A DNA stretch of 64,000 nucleotides from positions 1,488,001 through 1,552,000 of the forward strand of contig JABYQQ010000001.1 of NCBI GenBank assembly GCA_022605405.1, in the 5' to 3' direction. The stretch is from Earliella scabrosa (taxonomy: Eukaryota; Basidiomycota; Agaricomycetes; Polyporales; Polyporaceae). The notes beneath the pieces were generated by a model, which did no database searches, was not told the DNA's origin, and worked only from the letters and a program-made list of their open reading frames with translations. The position numbers were made by a program, and so were the translations under genes. Positions 1 through 12,586 of the stretch are shown here, one piece after another; position 1 is the stretch's first letter; each line of letters opens with the position of its first letter.

Positions 1-3000
1 AGTCGCAGCACCTTCTGGTGCACCTGCGGAGTCTACAGAGGCTCTCATTCACTATCTCCTCGGTGAGCTCATCAGGACGGTCAAGACCGACATCTTCCCC
101 GAGAGCGCCAGCAATACATCAACCACCGAAGCAGCGAAGTCACCGGACCTTCCGCCATCCACCAGCGAGCTTACAGCGGAGACCACCCAGCCCACATCGG
201 ACCCCAAGCCACCCCAAGATCCTGTGGACTACACGTACCCCTGTTTCATCATGCAAGTCCTCACTGAACTGCTCTTCTCGTACGAGTCCTGCAAGATTGC
301 GTTCCTTTCATACACGCCGAAGAAACGCAACCAGACGCCTGCGAAAGATAGCGGCCTCAAGCATCGCACTGCTGCCATCCAGTTCCTCCTCTCGGATCTC
401 ATGACGTTCGGAACGATTAACCCTCAACCACCGTCAACAGCGCGCAAGCAAATCACGCTCTGCAACTGGGCGATGTCGGTCATCGTTGCTCTCTGCGTCG
501 ACACAAGCTCCAGTCAGGACATCAAGGATGTGCCCACGGACCTCATCTCTGTTCGCAAGTTCGTGCTGGAGGCGATCAGTCGCGCCCTCAAGGACCTTCC
601 TTCCGCGGACAACCCAGAGACGCGCTATAGCCGCCTGCTCGCGCTTGCTGATTTGTGCCATCGCTTGTTGACCGTCCGCTTCAACGTCAACGGCAAGAAG
701 GCGAACGATGACGTCCCGACTCACGTCGCCAAAGTCATGCTCGAGAAGAACTTTGTAGCGACTCTGACCAACGTTCTCTCCGAGGTTGATCTCAACTATC
801 CGAACATCCGCAACGTGGTGTCCTCTGTGCTGCGTCCTCTCGAGCATCTGTATGTGACTCACCGTGGTTCTTCCTGTGTTCTGGTACTGATGAAATCCTT
901 TCTTAGCACGAAGATCGCGATGAAGATGAGCCGAGTGTCCGACAAGAACAAAGAGCTGCTAGAGGAGAAAGCCGGTACTTCCGAGTCCGCTATGTCTGAG
1001 GATGACGATGACGAGGAAGATGAGACGGAGAACCCGGAGAACGAGGAAGCAAGTCACGTCTATCGCAATTCTTCCTTGGGACTGTACGTACACGCGTAAA
1101 TCCTGCTTTGCTGGTCCGTTGACGCTTACCGTGTCTCTGTTACAGGTTCGGCGGGGTAAGCTCAAAACTCTTGCCTGACTACGTTGATGCATCAAACACT
1201 GATTTCGCTCTAGGAAATGGAAGATGTACATTATGGGGACGAGGATGACATGGACGAGGAAGGTGAGGAAGACGAGGATGACGATGTTGAGATGGACTTC
1301 GGCGACGAGACGGGCAGCGAAGACACCTCTGCCACGGACGACGAAGACGCCGAGGAGGATCTGGAGGACGAGACTGGCGAATCGGAAGAAGGGTGGCAAG
1401 ATGAGGACGAAGAGGAGGAGGAGGACTTGGTGGAGAATGAAGGTGCGGCGGCAGAAGAAGATGCCGATGAGGAAGAAGAGGAGGAGGGCGAGGAAGTTAT
1501 GTGGCAGGTGAGTTTTGCGAGTCAATATCCGACGACGATCCTGATCTTATACCAACAGGATATTGCTGTCGGGGATGGCGGTGCTGATGACGCTGTCGAC
1601 GAGGCTGATGAGGAGGAAGACGCTGGAGGTTCGCTTGTATCCTCACCGCGCACAGATCACAGCACTAATTTTCGTTGATAGATATGCCGATCGCGCCTAT
1701 GGACATGGACGACGAGGCAGATGTCATCTCTGAAGGCGAAGAGTAGGTCGTTGGTGCATTACGTCATTACGGCACCGCTGACCTTTTGTCCAGGTTTGCA
1801 GACGAGCTTGGAATTGTGGATGAAGGTCACCCGGGACCTAGCCTGTTCGATCTCGCGGCTGGCTTTGCGAATGCTTTGGTCGGTGGCCCGCTGGCGGCAG
1901 CTGGTTTGGGCGGCGTTCCTGACGGACATTCGCTCGTGTGGACTGGTGCGGTCCGTTCGTCTCGTCGACGTGGCGCTGGTGTGTCCCCGTCAGTCTTCAT
2001 AACCGCGATTCTTGCTAATCTATGTCAGGAGATGACGACCTTGAGATTTTCGGGCGACCTCGCAATCCCGCTCCTCCCTCAGCAGAGAACGTAACGCATC
2101 CTCTGATGATGGATCCTGCCACCAACCCGGCGCGTTCTTCGCAAGCTCGAGCCTCTAGACGTGGTCATCGTGGACTGCTCGGTGGCGGTCTCGATGTTCA
2201 CGCCAACCTTGATGACGCGTTTGGTGAAGGGGCAACTCAGTTCCTGCAACAAATGTTGACCCATGGTCGAGCCATCGGTCACGAAGCTCTGCACATCAAC
2301 GTCCCAGCTGGTGTACTGGGCACATTCCAGCGTCATGGTCGCGGTGGTGCGATCTCTGCGTCTATCCGGCTAGAGAGGGCGCCTCGTCAGGGCGACTCGC
2401 GTGTGGAAGGAAGGTCTCTGGAGCCTCTTCTCACTGTGCAACGATGGGCGGAAGAAGCGAAGATGCTCCATGGCAAGTTTGAGCAGGCGCGCTTGACGAA
2501 GTTGCACAATCACGTTATCGTAGCGCTCCTGCCTTCAGCAGTCGAGGCATGGAAAAAGGCCAAGGAGGCCGAAGAGCGAGAGCAAGAACGCCTGCGTGAG
2601 GAGCAAGCACGTGCCGCAGAGGAGGCTGCGAAGAAGGAGCAAGAGGCAGTCGAGGCTGCTGAGAAGGCAAAGGCTGAAGAGGACGCCAAAGCCGCCGAGG
2701 CTGCTGCTACTGCTGCCGCCGCCACGCAAGAGATGGCGTCGAGCGCTGCTGACACTGACGTGGAGATGGCCGACGCGACAGCAGACGGCCCAAGCGACGC
2801 TCAAGATGCCTCCACCGCTACGGGCCCAGGAGCTGCTGGACCATCCACCGAGGCCGCTGCACCCGCGCCCGCGCCTGAGCGGGTCACCGTCATGATTCAT
2901 GGTAGCGCCGTAGACATCACGGATACCGGCATCGATCCGACTTTCCTCGAGGCGCTCCCTGATGACATGCGCGAGGAGGTTCTCAACCAGCACGTTCGCG

Positions 3001-6000
3001 ACCAACGCGCTGCACAAGTCGAACGGCCTGCTGATTCTCAGATCAGCGCCGAGTTCCTCGACGCCCTCCCACCAGATATTCGTGCGGAGATCATTCAGCA
3101 GGAAGCGGCCGAGCGCGCTCAACGCACGCGAGCGGAACAGGTGATACAGCAAGGCGGTCCAGCCGAGATTGACCCAGCAAGCTTCATTGCAAGCTTGGAT
3201 CCTCAATTGCGTCAGGTCGTGCTCATGGATTCTGACGAGGTCTTCATCCAGAGTCTGCCCTCCCACATGATCGCAGAGGCAAACATCCACCGCGAACATC
3301 GTCCGGCGCGCGCTCGTAATGCGGTACCTGCGCAGGATGCTCGCGGAGCTCAACTCCAGCCCGCTCAGCCCGCTAAGGCACTGCAGCCTCGCGACGCAAT
3401 CCAGTTGCTCGATAAGTCGGCCCTGGCTGCTCTGGTCCGACTGCTCTTCTACCCTCACATCCTCAAGAAGAATCTGCTGTACAAAGTGCTTGTCAACCTC
3501 TGCGAGAACGCCAAGTCACGGACCGACTTGTTCAACCTTCTGCTCAGCATCCTCCAGGACGGTTCCGGCGATCTAGCTTCCATTGACAAGAGCTTTGCGC
3601 AGATGTCTGTACGCCACTCCAAGGCCGCCGCGCCGCAGACTCCGAAGGCGATCGGGAAGCAACGGGTCCCAACAGACTACTTCGGCTCGATGTCACTTCC
3701 CCAAAACGACGTGGTTCCAGAGCTGATCGTCCAGCGTTGTTTGGAAGCTCTCACTTACATCGTTAGCTCCAACGAACTCTCCTCGCTCTTCTTCTTGACA
3801 GAGCACGAACTGCCGATCGGCCTCCGACGCAGCTCATCTAAGAAGGGCAAGGGTAAGGAGAAACAGGCACCTCAGACACACTATCCCATCGTCTTGCTCT
3901 TGAGTCTCCTCGACCGCGCGTCCATCCTACGAACTCCGTCAATCGTGGAGTCCGTAGTCGGTCTACTTGCTACTGTCACGCGACCCCTGGCCAGCCTCAA
4001 GGACAAGGACAAGAAGAACGAGCCTGCCGCCGAGAGCAGTACGACGGGCGCTGCTGCCTCAAGCACTGCACCAGAGCAGTCAGCTGCTGCTGCCACTGGC
4101 GACCAGTCCGTCCCTCAACCTGCTGATCGTGAGTGGTTGCGGTATTCTTCGGCGTCTCTCACTGACAAATGTGTAGCATCGACCGGCACAGCGCCCATAC
4201 CCGCACCCGCATCTGCCCCCGCCCCCGCCCCTGCCCCTGCCCCCGCAGCCACCGCCCCGCAGTCCGACAACAAACCAAGACCACCTGCTACTGTGGAAGA
4301 GAAAGTCTTGCTCGCGAACCCCCCTCATATTCCTCATCATGTCCTGCGGTTGATCGTCAATGTCCTGACCGCTGGCGAATGCTCTGGTCGCACATTCATG
4401 CAGAGCCTATCCCTCATCCAGCATCTGTCATACATTCCTGACGCACGAGAGGTCATCGCGTCTGAGTTGCGCAGTCGTGCTCAAGAGTTCGGTCAGAGCT
4501 TGTTCGCTGCTCTTGACGAACTCGCTGGCGCGCTACGCGACGCCGATGCGCAGCCCGACGTTCTTGCAACAACCATTGCGGCCAAGTTCTCCCCTGCTTC
4601 GTCCGATCAGGCCAAGCTCCTGAGGGTACTGAAGACCATCGACTACATGTACTCCCCCAAGACGTCCGGAACCGCTACCGAAGCGGACGTTGAGAAGGTC
4701 CAAAGCATCTACGAGAGCTTCCGGTTCTCTCCTCTGTGGAAGCGACTAGGCGACTGTCTTTCCATTATCGAGGAGAAGCCGGAGATGGAGCATATCGCCA
4801 CTGTCCTTCTGCCCTTGATCGAGTCCTTGATGGTGGTCTGCAAATACGTCGGTCCAAAGACGACGTCTGGTGCCGCCTCTCGCGCCATCCGCGCTTCCAC
4901 GTCGCCGCGCTCCCCGACTACCGCTCGCGAGTCTATGGAGGACCTGTTCGTCACGTTCACGGACGCACATCGCAAGGTTCTCAACTTGATGGTCCGGAAC
5001 AACCCATCCCTCATGAGCGGTTCGTTCTCCTTGCTCGTCCATAATCCGAGGGTCCTGGACTTCGACAACAAGCGGAATTACTTCAACCAGCAGCTCCATC
5101 GCCGGCCACACAACCGCGAGCATCACGGAACGCTGCAGCTCAACGTCCGCCGCCAGCGCGTATTCGAGGACAGCTTCCAGTACCTCCAACGCAAGACGGG
5201 CGAGCAGATCAAGTACGGGAAGCTCAGCGTCCGGTTCTACGACGAGGAGGGTGTCGACGCCGGTGGTGTCACGCGCGAGTGGTTCCAAATCCTCGCCCGT
5301 CAGATGTTCGATCCGAACTACGCGCTCTTCCAACCTTGTGCCGCGGACAGGCTCACGTACCAGCCGAACCGCGCGTCATGGGTGAACCCCGAGCATTTGT
5401 CGTTCTTCAAGTTCGTCGGCCGCGTCATCGGGAAAGCCATCTACGACGGCCGCCTGCTCGACGCGTACTTCGCGCGCAGCTTGTACAGGCAGTTGCTCGG
5501 GAAGCAGGTGGACTACAAGGACGTGGAGTGGGTCGACCCCGAGTACTACAACTCGCTATGCTGGATCCTCGAGAACGACCCGAGCCCGCTCGACCTGACG
5601 TTCAGCGTGGAGGCAGACGAGGTATGTTCGAATTAAACGTCGTGGATTATCCGTCTGACGCTTCGTTTCTCTCTAGTTTGGCGTCACGAAGCTCGTCGAG
5701 TTGAAGGAGGGCGGGGCGTCCATCCCGGTCACTCAAGAGAACAAGAAGGAGTTCGTGCAGCTTTCTGCGAACTACCGCTTGTACTCGTCCATCAAGGAGC
5801 AAATCGAGTCTTTGGTCGCCGGCTTCTACGAGATCATCCCGAAGGATCTCGTCTCGATCGTGAGTCAACTTTCCTTTTCCCACTTCGTCTTTAAGCTCAC
5901 GTCATTCCTCCAGTTCAACGAGCAGGAGCTGGAGCTGCTCATCTCCGGCACGCCCGACATCGACGTCGACGAATGGAGGTCCGCGACGGAGTACAACGGC

Positions 6001-6387
6001 TACACAAGCTCGGACCCCGTCATCGTCTGGTTCTGGCGCGCGCTCAAGTCGTTCAACCGCGAAGAGCGGGCAAAGGTGCTCAGCTTCGCCACGGGCACGT
6101 CGCGCGTGCCGCTCGGCGGCTTCGTCGAACTGCAAGGCGTCCAAGGCACGCAGCGCTTCTCGATACACAAGGCGTACGGCGACACGGACCGCCTCCCTCA
6201 GGCTCATACATGTGAGTCTTCCCCCGTGACGTGACGGGCTGTACTCGTGCGGAGTGCTGACGAGCTTTCGTCTTCGTGCACAGGCTTCAACCAGATTGAC
6301 CTTCCGCAATACTCGTCGTATGAGATGCTGCGCCAGCAGCTGCTGCTCGCGATCAACGAGGGAGGAGAGGGCTTCGGGTTCGCATAG
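1..6387 (+). CDS. TOM1: HECT-type E3 ubiquitin ligase, Tom1/HUWE1 family (5' partial)
   Basis: This is the C-terminal part of a giant ubiquitin-protein ligase; the reading frame is already open at base 2. The first exon carries the conserved HUWE1/Tom1 segment around '[15 protein letters not shown]' (bases 224-270). It is followed by a very acidic region (about 980-1670). Two ubiquitin-binding-like motifs (DUF4414 region) follow at about 2930-3110: '[18 protein letters not shown]' and '[18 protein letters not shown]'. A coiled, Glu/Ala-rich stretch (about 2550-2720) and an Ala-Pro repeat (about 4200-4250) precede the HECT domain (about 5000-6387). The HECT core ends with 'LPQAHT|CFNQIDLP', where the Cys accepts ubiquitin. 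Introns include 1084-1145, 1156-1213, 4129-4176 (48 bases, in frame) and 6212-6283. Exon 1146-1155 is only 10 bases long. The TAG stop is at 6385-6387. In yeast and animals the family targets excess ribosomal proteins, histones and other substrates. The N-terminal DUF908/DUF913 part lies outside the window. Confidence 0.95.
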
Positions 6388-6929
6388 GCATAGGACTGGA
6401 CGCTTGTTACTAATCGCAGACGCAGAGAATCATGTAGAACCACGCAATGTACATATACTACACCCGCACGCAAGTATCCCTTTTCTCTTCCTTCGCTCTC
6501 GTGTCGACTCCCGACTCTCGACGACTGCGCGCCGAGGGATGCGGTAGATGACATGCGCAATCTCGCTTGGACCGTCCTCTGCGTGATTCCAGCATGTCGT
6601 GCGCAATGCTCGCTGTGCTCATGCTAGTCACGATGCCAAGGGTCAAGATTATTGCAGTCGAATTCAGGACCAGATACTTCGGGCCCGGGAGCTTCAATAG
6701 TTCAAGCGTTGCAATTATGCCCTCGAGCGGTCGCGGTATGTAACCCCGCGGGGAAAGATGCGGGGTCCGGGGTCGGCACATAGAAGAGACCGAGCCGCAC
6801 ATCCGGTCACCGGTTCAGCTCTGTACCTATGTCCTCCCGCTCCTGTGCCCCCTCCTCTCGTCGCCCTCTTGTCTGTCTCCTGCATCCAACCCAACCAGCA
6901 GGACTCACACTTTGAATACAACAGCCAAG

Positions 6930-8494
6930 ATGCGCGCGTTCGTGGTCACCGAGTACGCCCACCCCTCCAAGATCCCCATCACCCAGAACGCACCCGAGCC
7001 CCAGGTCGGCCCCGGACAGGTCCTCGTCGAGGTCTACAGCGCAGGTCTGAACTACTTCGACGTGCGTGCGCGAGCGTTTTATCTTTCACTGAGACCTGAG
7101 ACCTAACGGACGTTGTACTGTCTGCACCGCTCAGATCCTCCAAGCGCAAGGCAAGTACCAGCACCAGCCGCCGCGGCCATTCGTGCTCGGGAGCGAGCTT
7201 GCGGGGCGCATCGCGGACAACTCGCCCATTCCAGATGGGTGCCCGTTCCGCGCGGGCGACAGGGTGTTCGGGGCCGCGCAGGGGGCGTTCGGGGAGCGCG
7301 TCGCGGTCGCATGGCAGGCCCTCGTGCCGCTGCCAGAGAATATGACCTATGACCAGGGTGCTGGTGCGTGTTTCGCTCGTTCTTTGCTCTCGAGCTGTCT
7401 CAGCTGGGGACGGTGGAGACGGGCGGGAGTGTGACTGAGAGCTGTTCTGGATAGGGCTCTATGTTACTTGGCCTACAAGTTATGAGGCGTTGGTCGGGAG
7501 AGCGGAGCTCAAGCCTGGTGCGTGCGCGTTGTCCCTGCTTCCATAGCCGTCGCGTTCTGAGGTCTCTGGTGCTGTAGGCGAGTGGGTTCTTGTCACCGCG
7601 TCTGCTGGCGGTGTCGGCATTGCAGCAGTCCAGCTCGCGAAAGGTACGTCCCTGTCGTCCCTGTCGTCTCCCCGGATGGCTTCGCATGCAGACAACCGCT
7701 CTACCCAACAGCTCTGGGCGCAAAGGTCATCGCGGCGGCAGGCTCGCAGGAGAAGCTCGACGTCTCCATCCGGCAGGGCGGCGCCGACCACGGCGTGAAC
7801 TATACGAAGGAGGGGTGGCAGAAGGAGGTGCTCAAGCTCACTGGAGGGAAGGGCGTAGACGTCATCTACGACCCCGTCGGCCTCATCCGCGGTACGCTCC
7901 CGTTCTCTGTCTCGCCCGTCCTTACGACAGACTCTAACACTACGGGGCTGGTTCGGCAGACTCGCTCAAATGCATCGCGTGGAAAGGCCGGGCCATCGTC
8001 GTCGGATTCGCCGCAGGGCAAATTGAGAAGGCGAGCTCCATCACTCGAGCGCGCACACCCGGTCGCTGACCCCGCCCGCACGCAGCTCGCGCTCAACCTC
8101 GTCCTCCTCAAGAACATCTCCATCGTCGGCATCCACTGGGGCGCCTACACCAGTGCGTATATTCCCTCTCCCTTGGCATCCCTACCCTGGACGCCCTCGC
8201 TGACCCCTTGCGCCCACCCCGCATACAGAGATCGAGCCCGCACGCGTCCCCGTCGTCTGGAAAGAGCTCCTCGAGTAAGCCCCGTGCTCTCTCTTCCCAG
8301 CACACACGCACTGACGCGAACCGCCGCGCTACAGCCTCTTCTCGTCCGGGCGCGCGAAGCCCGTGGTGTACCCGGAGACGTTCCCGCTCGAGCGGACCGC
8401 GGACGGGCTACTGGCGATCGAGCAGCGCAAAACGTGGGGCAAGGTCATCGTGCGTGTGCGGGAGCCGTCCTCGCCCGCCAGGGCGAAGCTGTAG
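6930..8494 (+). CDS. Quinone oxidoreductase-like protein (MDR/zinc-less alcohol dehydrogenase superfamily)
   Basis: Probable NAD(P)H-dependent quinone reductase or enoyl reductase. The start ATG at 6930 gives 'MRAFVVTEYAHPSKI', typical of the quinone-oxidoreductase (QOR) subgroup. Exon 1 runs to 7061 ('GLNYFD' before the intron) and exon 2 runs from 7135 to about 7363. At least six further short introns follow. The GroES-like fold is recognisable through 'RPFVLGSELAGRI' and 'GDRVFG'. The Rossmann nucleotide-binding motif is 'ASAGGVGIAAVQLAK', followed after an intron by 'ALGAKVIAAAGSQEK'. I do not see the zinc-binding cysteine set of classical ADHs. The C-terminus reads 'KTWGKVIVRVREP' and stops at 8492-8494. 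The long continuous frames through 7582-8571 read through introns and are not the protein. Substrate is unknown. Confidence 0.88.
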
Positions 8495-8637
8495 AGTTGT
8501 CGCGCAAGCGGATGTATCTTGTTTCATGTATGAGGGCGAATGGACTTCAACGCGGAGCTGAGAGGTACTGAAAGATGTTCGACAGCAAGCTTTTGGGTTG
8601 TCGGCTCTGTGTTACTGCTGCAAGCCTCAAGCAGTAC

Positions 8638-8719
8638 GGCGCTATAGCCAAGTGGTTACGGCGACAGATTAGAAATCTGTTCTCCTTTGGAGGCGCAGGT
8701 TCGAATCCTGCTGGCGTCG
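8638..8719 (+). tRNA. tRNA-Ser (anticodon AGA)
   Basis: An 82-base cloverleaf can be folded by eye. The 7-bp acceptor is GGCGCTA with TGGCGTC (two G-U pairs). The D-stem is GCC/GGC. The anticodon stem is ACAGA/TCTGT with loop TTAGAAA, giving anticodon AGA at 8671-8673. The long class-II variable arm is CTCC-TTT-GGAG. The T-stem is GCAGG/CCTGC around TTCGAAT, with discriminator G at 8719. The long variable arm and the AGA anticodon both indicate serine (UCU, and UCC after A34-to-I editing). There is no intron. Confidence 0.97.
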
Positions 8720-8745
8720 GTGCAAGTTATGGATGAACGCTTGTC

Positions 8746-8750
8746 TTTTT
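8746..8750 (+). terminator. RNA polymerase III terminator of tRNA-Ser
   Basis: A run of five T follows 27 bases after the mature 3' end of the tRNA. This is the usual Pol III stop signal and spacing. Confidence 0.75.
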
Positions 8751-9112
8751 GATTCTGCTGGATCTGTACACAGAGGTTGAAAGAACTTGTAGGAGCTCTT
8801 TTAAATTTTAAGAAATGCAGGTAGGTCCGCATGTTGTCATTGGCGGTATCGAGTCCCCGCAGCTGCAGCATCGAGCGCAGAGAGCCAAACGAAAGAACGG
8901 ATTAAATTATAGCAAGCACAAGTAAGATACAACAACAACGCCGCCGCCTCCGCATATCCATGCTCGTCGACGTCAGTCAGCGTCCCCCCACCCACCATCT
9001 AGCTCTGGTGATATACACTATACACTACACTCATACAGATCCACGGTCGCGGTCGAGGCACTACTCCCTGCCTGCTCTCCCGTCCGTCACCCTCGCCCGC
9101 ACCCTCAGGCGT

Positions 9113-11254
9113 CTACAACGTCAATCCCACGGCCTCACATCTGCAGCGCGCACCCGGAGCGGAACAACACAACGTCAGCACTCGTCCAAACGCAACACGG
9201 AATCCAAAAGCCAGACATGGAGGGGACCGGGACCGGGGGAACAGGGTCGGACAGGCGACAGGCGACAAAAAGGGGGGAACGAGGTGAAGAAGCACTCACT
9301 CGGGTCGTACGTCCGTTTCCGATAATGGTACTGCGGCGGCCGCGGCCCCGAATACACCTCCTCCTGCTCGAGCGTCGAAGCGGGCGAGAGCGTCCTCCCC
9401 GCATCGGTGCCCCGGGTGCTCCGCGCGCTCCCGGCCGAGACCGACTTTGCGAGCGGGACGAGGCCAAAGGGCGAGATCGCGCGGCGGTCCCAGTCCGCGG
9501 AGCGCGTGTGCGTGCGCGTCGGCGAGAGCGGGAGCGGGAGCGAGGGGATGCGGTAGGGCGGGTAGGAGGACGAGGCGGAGGAGGGCGAGGTGGTGTATGG
9601 GGAGGGGGAGGCGAGTAAGGGGTCGACTGTGGAGGGCGGGCTGCACTCGGCGCGCCGGAGGTGGAGGAGGAGCCGGCTGAGCACGGTGGTCGTCATCGCC
9701 CAGATGAAGCTGCATAGCAGGGGTTTAGCGATGGATGGATCAGGAGGGGCGAGCGCGAGATACGCAGCAGATGATGGAGGAGGGGGGATGAGGGGCGGAA
9801 AGTGGATTGGGACTCACAAGACAGCGAGGAAGGTGAGCGACGGGCGGCCGATCGCGGCGAGGGAGAGGTTGACGATGCGGCAGCATGTGATGGACTATGT
9901 GGGATCCGAAGTCAGTTACTCCTCTCAGTTCTGTGAATGGTCCAAGGGGCCAAGGGCACGCGAGAGAGAGGACGACACGCACGAGGAAGAACCCGATCCC
10001 GTCCGAGTGCAGCGCCTTGATGATGGGCAGCTCGACCGTGCGCGGGCGGTCGAGCGCGTTCAGCGCGGTCGAGCCGAGGACGAAGACCTCGAACAGGAGC
10101 TGTGGGCAGGCGGAGGGTTAGCCAGCCAGCCAATCAGCCATCGTGCGGTCAGAACAGATAGAAGGAGTTGAGGTTTGATTTTGATGTGGATGTGGATGTG
10201 GAAGATGCGGATGTGGGTGTGGGTATGTGGACGTATATCCACGGAGACAATAGGCGATCATGAGAAGGACGAAGCAGACGCATGACGTCCAGGGAGGGGT
10301 AACACAAGCGGCGTATGAAAGGAACGCACCGGTGACGCCCAGACTGCGATGAGGACCGGTGAAGCTTTGGTCGCTATACACATCCCAAACACTCGAGACC
10401 ACGTAATGAACGCTATATGTGCGTCGAAGTTCAGCATATATTATGCGCTAGACCCCGAGAGAGCAGACTCACGCAGGCTCTCGATGAGCATGATGATCAT
10501 CGTCGTCACTTGCGTAGCAAAGCTGATGAGGAAGCCCGCGGCCATGATCTTCAAGATGATCTGTCGCGTGCGAGACGAGACCGGGTGGCAGTTCAGGATG
10601 GCAGAGAACAGGTGTGCGGAATCTCGGAAGGACACACCGGCCGATGTTCCCAGAGGATCACCACTCGTTGCAGTATGAGGAGGTTCGCGATGCCGACGGA
10701 GACGATGGCGATCATCGAACACACAAAGATGAATTGCTTGCATCTGCGGGACGGTCAGCGGCCGTCCAGGAAGCCATGGACGGAGGGTGATACTTGCCCC
10801 TAGACACAACGCGACGCGTGTGAGCTCACTGTATGCGCGCGAACGAGCCAAATGAGGACGCACCTGGTCTGTAAATGTCGTTTCCACAAACCCGCAAGTC
10901 TCTGCACGCATATACACGCATTACAATGGCGCACACGAGCGGGGGACGGAAGAGAGGGGACGCACCATACGCGACGGCAAGAAGCGTGGCCAGCACCGAG
11001 TAGCGGTTGAGGAGGAACGTGTACTTCGCGTAGGTCGCAGGAGCAGTCCAGATGAGCTCCACTTCGTCGCCGAACGTCAAGAGGTGGTCGTAGAAGAGGA
11101 TCATGAGGCCGGCGGCTTCACGGGATTCGTCCGTCAGTCGCGCGCGCTCCGAGGGGCTTCTTCCTTCGAAGACGGAGACGGAGAACTCACCACTCATGTA
11201 CCTCGTCGCCGCGAGTTCGTGAAAGACATGGTCTGGGAGCGAAAGGAGGTCCAT
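9113..11254 (-). CDS. DUF6533-family seven-helix membrane protein (first copy)
   Basis: Multi-exon gene for an integral membrane protein of the DUF6533 family, which is expanded in Agaricomycetes and of unknown function. The ATG at 11254 is followed by a short N-terminus ('AATRYMS'). A probable in-frame intron begins with GTGAGT. Then comes the DUF6533 hallmark 'ILFYDHLLTFGDEVELIW' and 'FLLNRYSVLATLLAVAYG'. Later exons encode further helices: 'CKQFIFVCSMIAIVSVGIAN' (about 10745-10680), 'IILKIMAAGFLISFATQV' (about 10560-10500), 'CVCFVLLMIAYCL' (about 10300), 'LDRPRTVELPIIKALHSDGI' (about 10050-9990), and 'RPSLTFLAVFFIWAMTTTVL' (spanning the intron near 9830-9715). A Ser/Pro-rich cytoplasmic tail follows. 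If a last intron with donor GTGAGTGC near 9300 is used, translation ends at 9113; otherwise it ends at 9175. Exon borders are approximate. Topology resembles a 7TM receptor but no ligand is known. Confidence 0.85.
10183..10230. repeat. GATGTG-type hexanucleotide microsatellite
   Basis: Imperfect run of GATGTG/GGTGTG units inside an intron of the DUF6533 gene. On the minus strand it reads as Pro-His repeats only if the intron is translated by mistake. Confidence 0.7.
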
Positions 11255-12586
11255 GGCGGTGGGTATCGGCGTGTGAGGATCTTGAAGGGGAACGTGAACG
11301 GAAGGACGACCTGTCGCCGGGTACGGAGGACTGTCGTCGCGTCAGCGGCGGCGGCTCGTGCGAGGAGAGGAGGGCGGAGAAGAGGAAGCGGGGAAGAGAA
11401 GAAGAACGGGCAGCAGAAGGGAGAAGCAGCCTCGAGCTGGACCGGCCCAGCGCCGACGAAGGATAAAACGGAAAAGAGCGGGGGCCGTGACGGTCAGGAG
11501 CAAGCTCCCGTCGCCGAGCGAGACGGCTGAGACGGCGGGATGGCTGGAACTCGGGGCAAGCTCGAGGGGCGCGAGGCTGATGCATGATGATCGCGTCCGA
11601 CGCATCCCCCCCACGGCTGATTGGAACAGTTGGCGGGCGGGATCAGTTGATGCCCGCGCTCTTGGGCGGGTCAACGTGCCCTGATTGGCCAGGGAGAGCC
11701 AAACAGGCCCGGAAGAGGACTGATGTGGCTAAAGCCCAAATGGTGATTTGTAGACGTACCTGCCCGCTGCGGTGATCAAGAGGGGGTGGCGGAAATGAGG
11801 CCAGAGGGGTCCCTCGTCCAAAGGCGTCCAAGTCTGCATCCATCCTGTGCTTTATAGGCTCGTTCACAGCTGGGAACGCGGAGTCGTGCGAGAGGAATCA
11901 AGGAGAACGTCGGCTACATCAGTCGCTGGCTCCGTGTGGTCGTCGCCTTCTTCTCAACATCCTTCCCGTCCGCCGGTGAATAACCTCTCGGGTTCACGTC
12001 CATGAGAGTCCTGCCAGTCTATTTTCCTTTTCCACGTGCGTCGAGCTTCCTGTCGGCTGAGAGAGAGCGATGGACTACAGATTTTGTACTCTGCGAGGCT
12101 GGAGCTGATTGGGGGCGAGGAGGAGAGACACCAAGAAAGGCGATGCGGACGGCGTCAGTGCCAAGTGGCCGACTGTGACCCAATACAAATCTCGATCGCC
12201 GATCGAGGAAGCGTGGGAATCACGATCTGCAACGATCTCGAGACTCGCGCATGGCATCTCAGCTTTTCAATCTTGTCCTTGCAAGTACTCTCGGTATCGA
12301 CACAAGTTCCTAGCTCTACCAAGGTTCCGCTGAAGCCAAATGTTGCTCACAAATGAGCAACTCCCTTCAAACATCCTCCAGGGCCCTGTCAATGCTTTTT
12401 TGCTGCATGCCACACGGCCACGCTACATCATCCATTCGCGGTACAGATGTCTGATCCCAACAGTCATCGCAGTGCTGACGTGCGAGCGCGACAAGTTGGC
12501 CTTCACGCGGCCAGGAACTCGTCGAGTATGCCTGCCAATAGTGCATGAAGGTGACCAACTCATGGATACTTACAGTACGCGCTACG
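11255..12586. other. Intergenic; no gene recognised
   Basis: The first 450 bases are purine-rich on the plus strand (GAGGA/AGAAG runs) and probably belong to the promoter and 5' leader of the minus-strand DUF6533 gene. Reading frames here are short, overlap on both strands, and show no family resemblance or consistent splice pattern. Confidence 0.5.

Noticed and set aside
2535..3458. 307-codon minus-strand frame
   Set aside because: Antisense shadow of the HECT ligase's coding exon.
7582..8571. 329-codon continuous frame
   Set aside because: Reads through introns of the quinone-oxidoreductase gene; only the middle part is in the coding frame.
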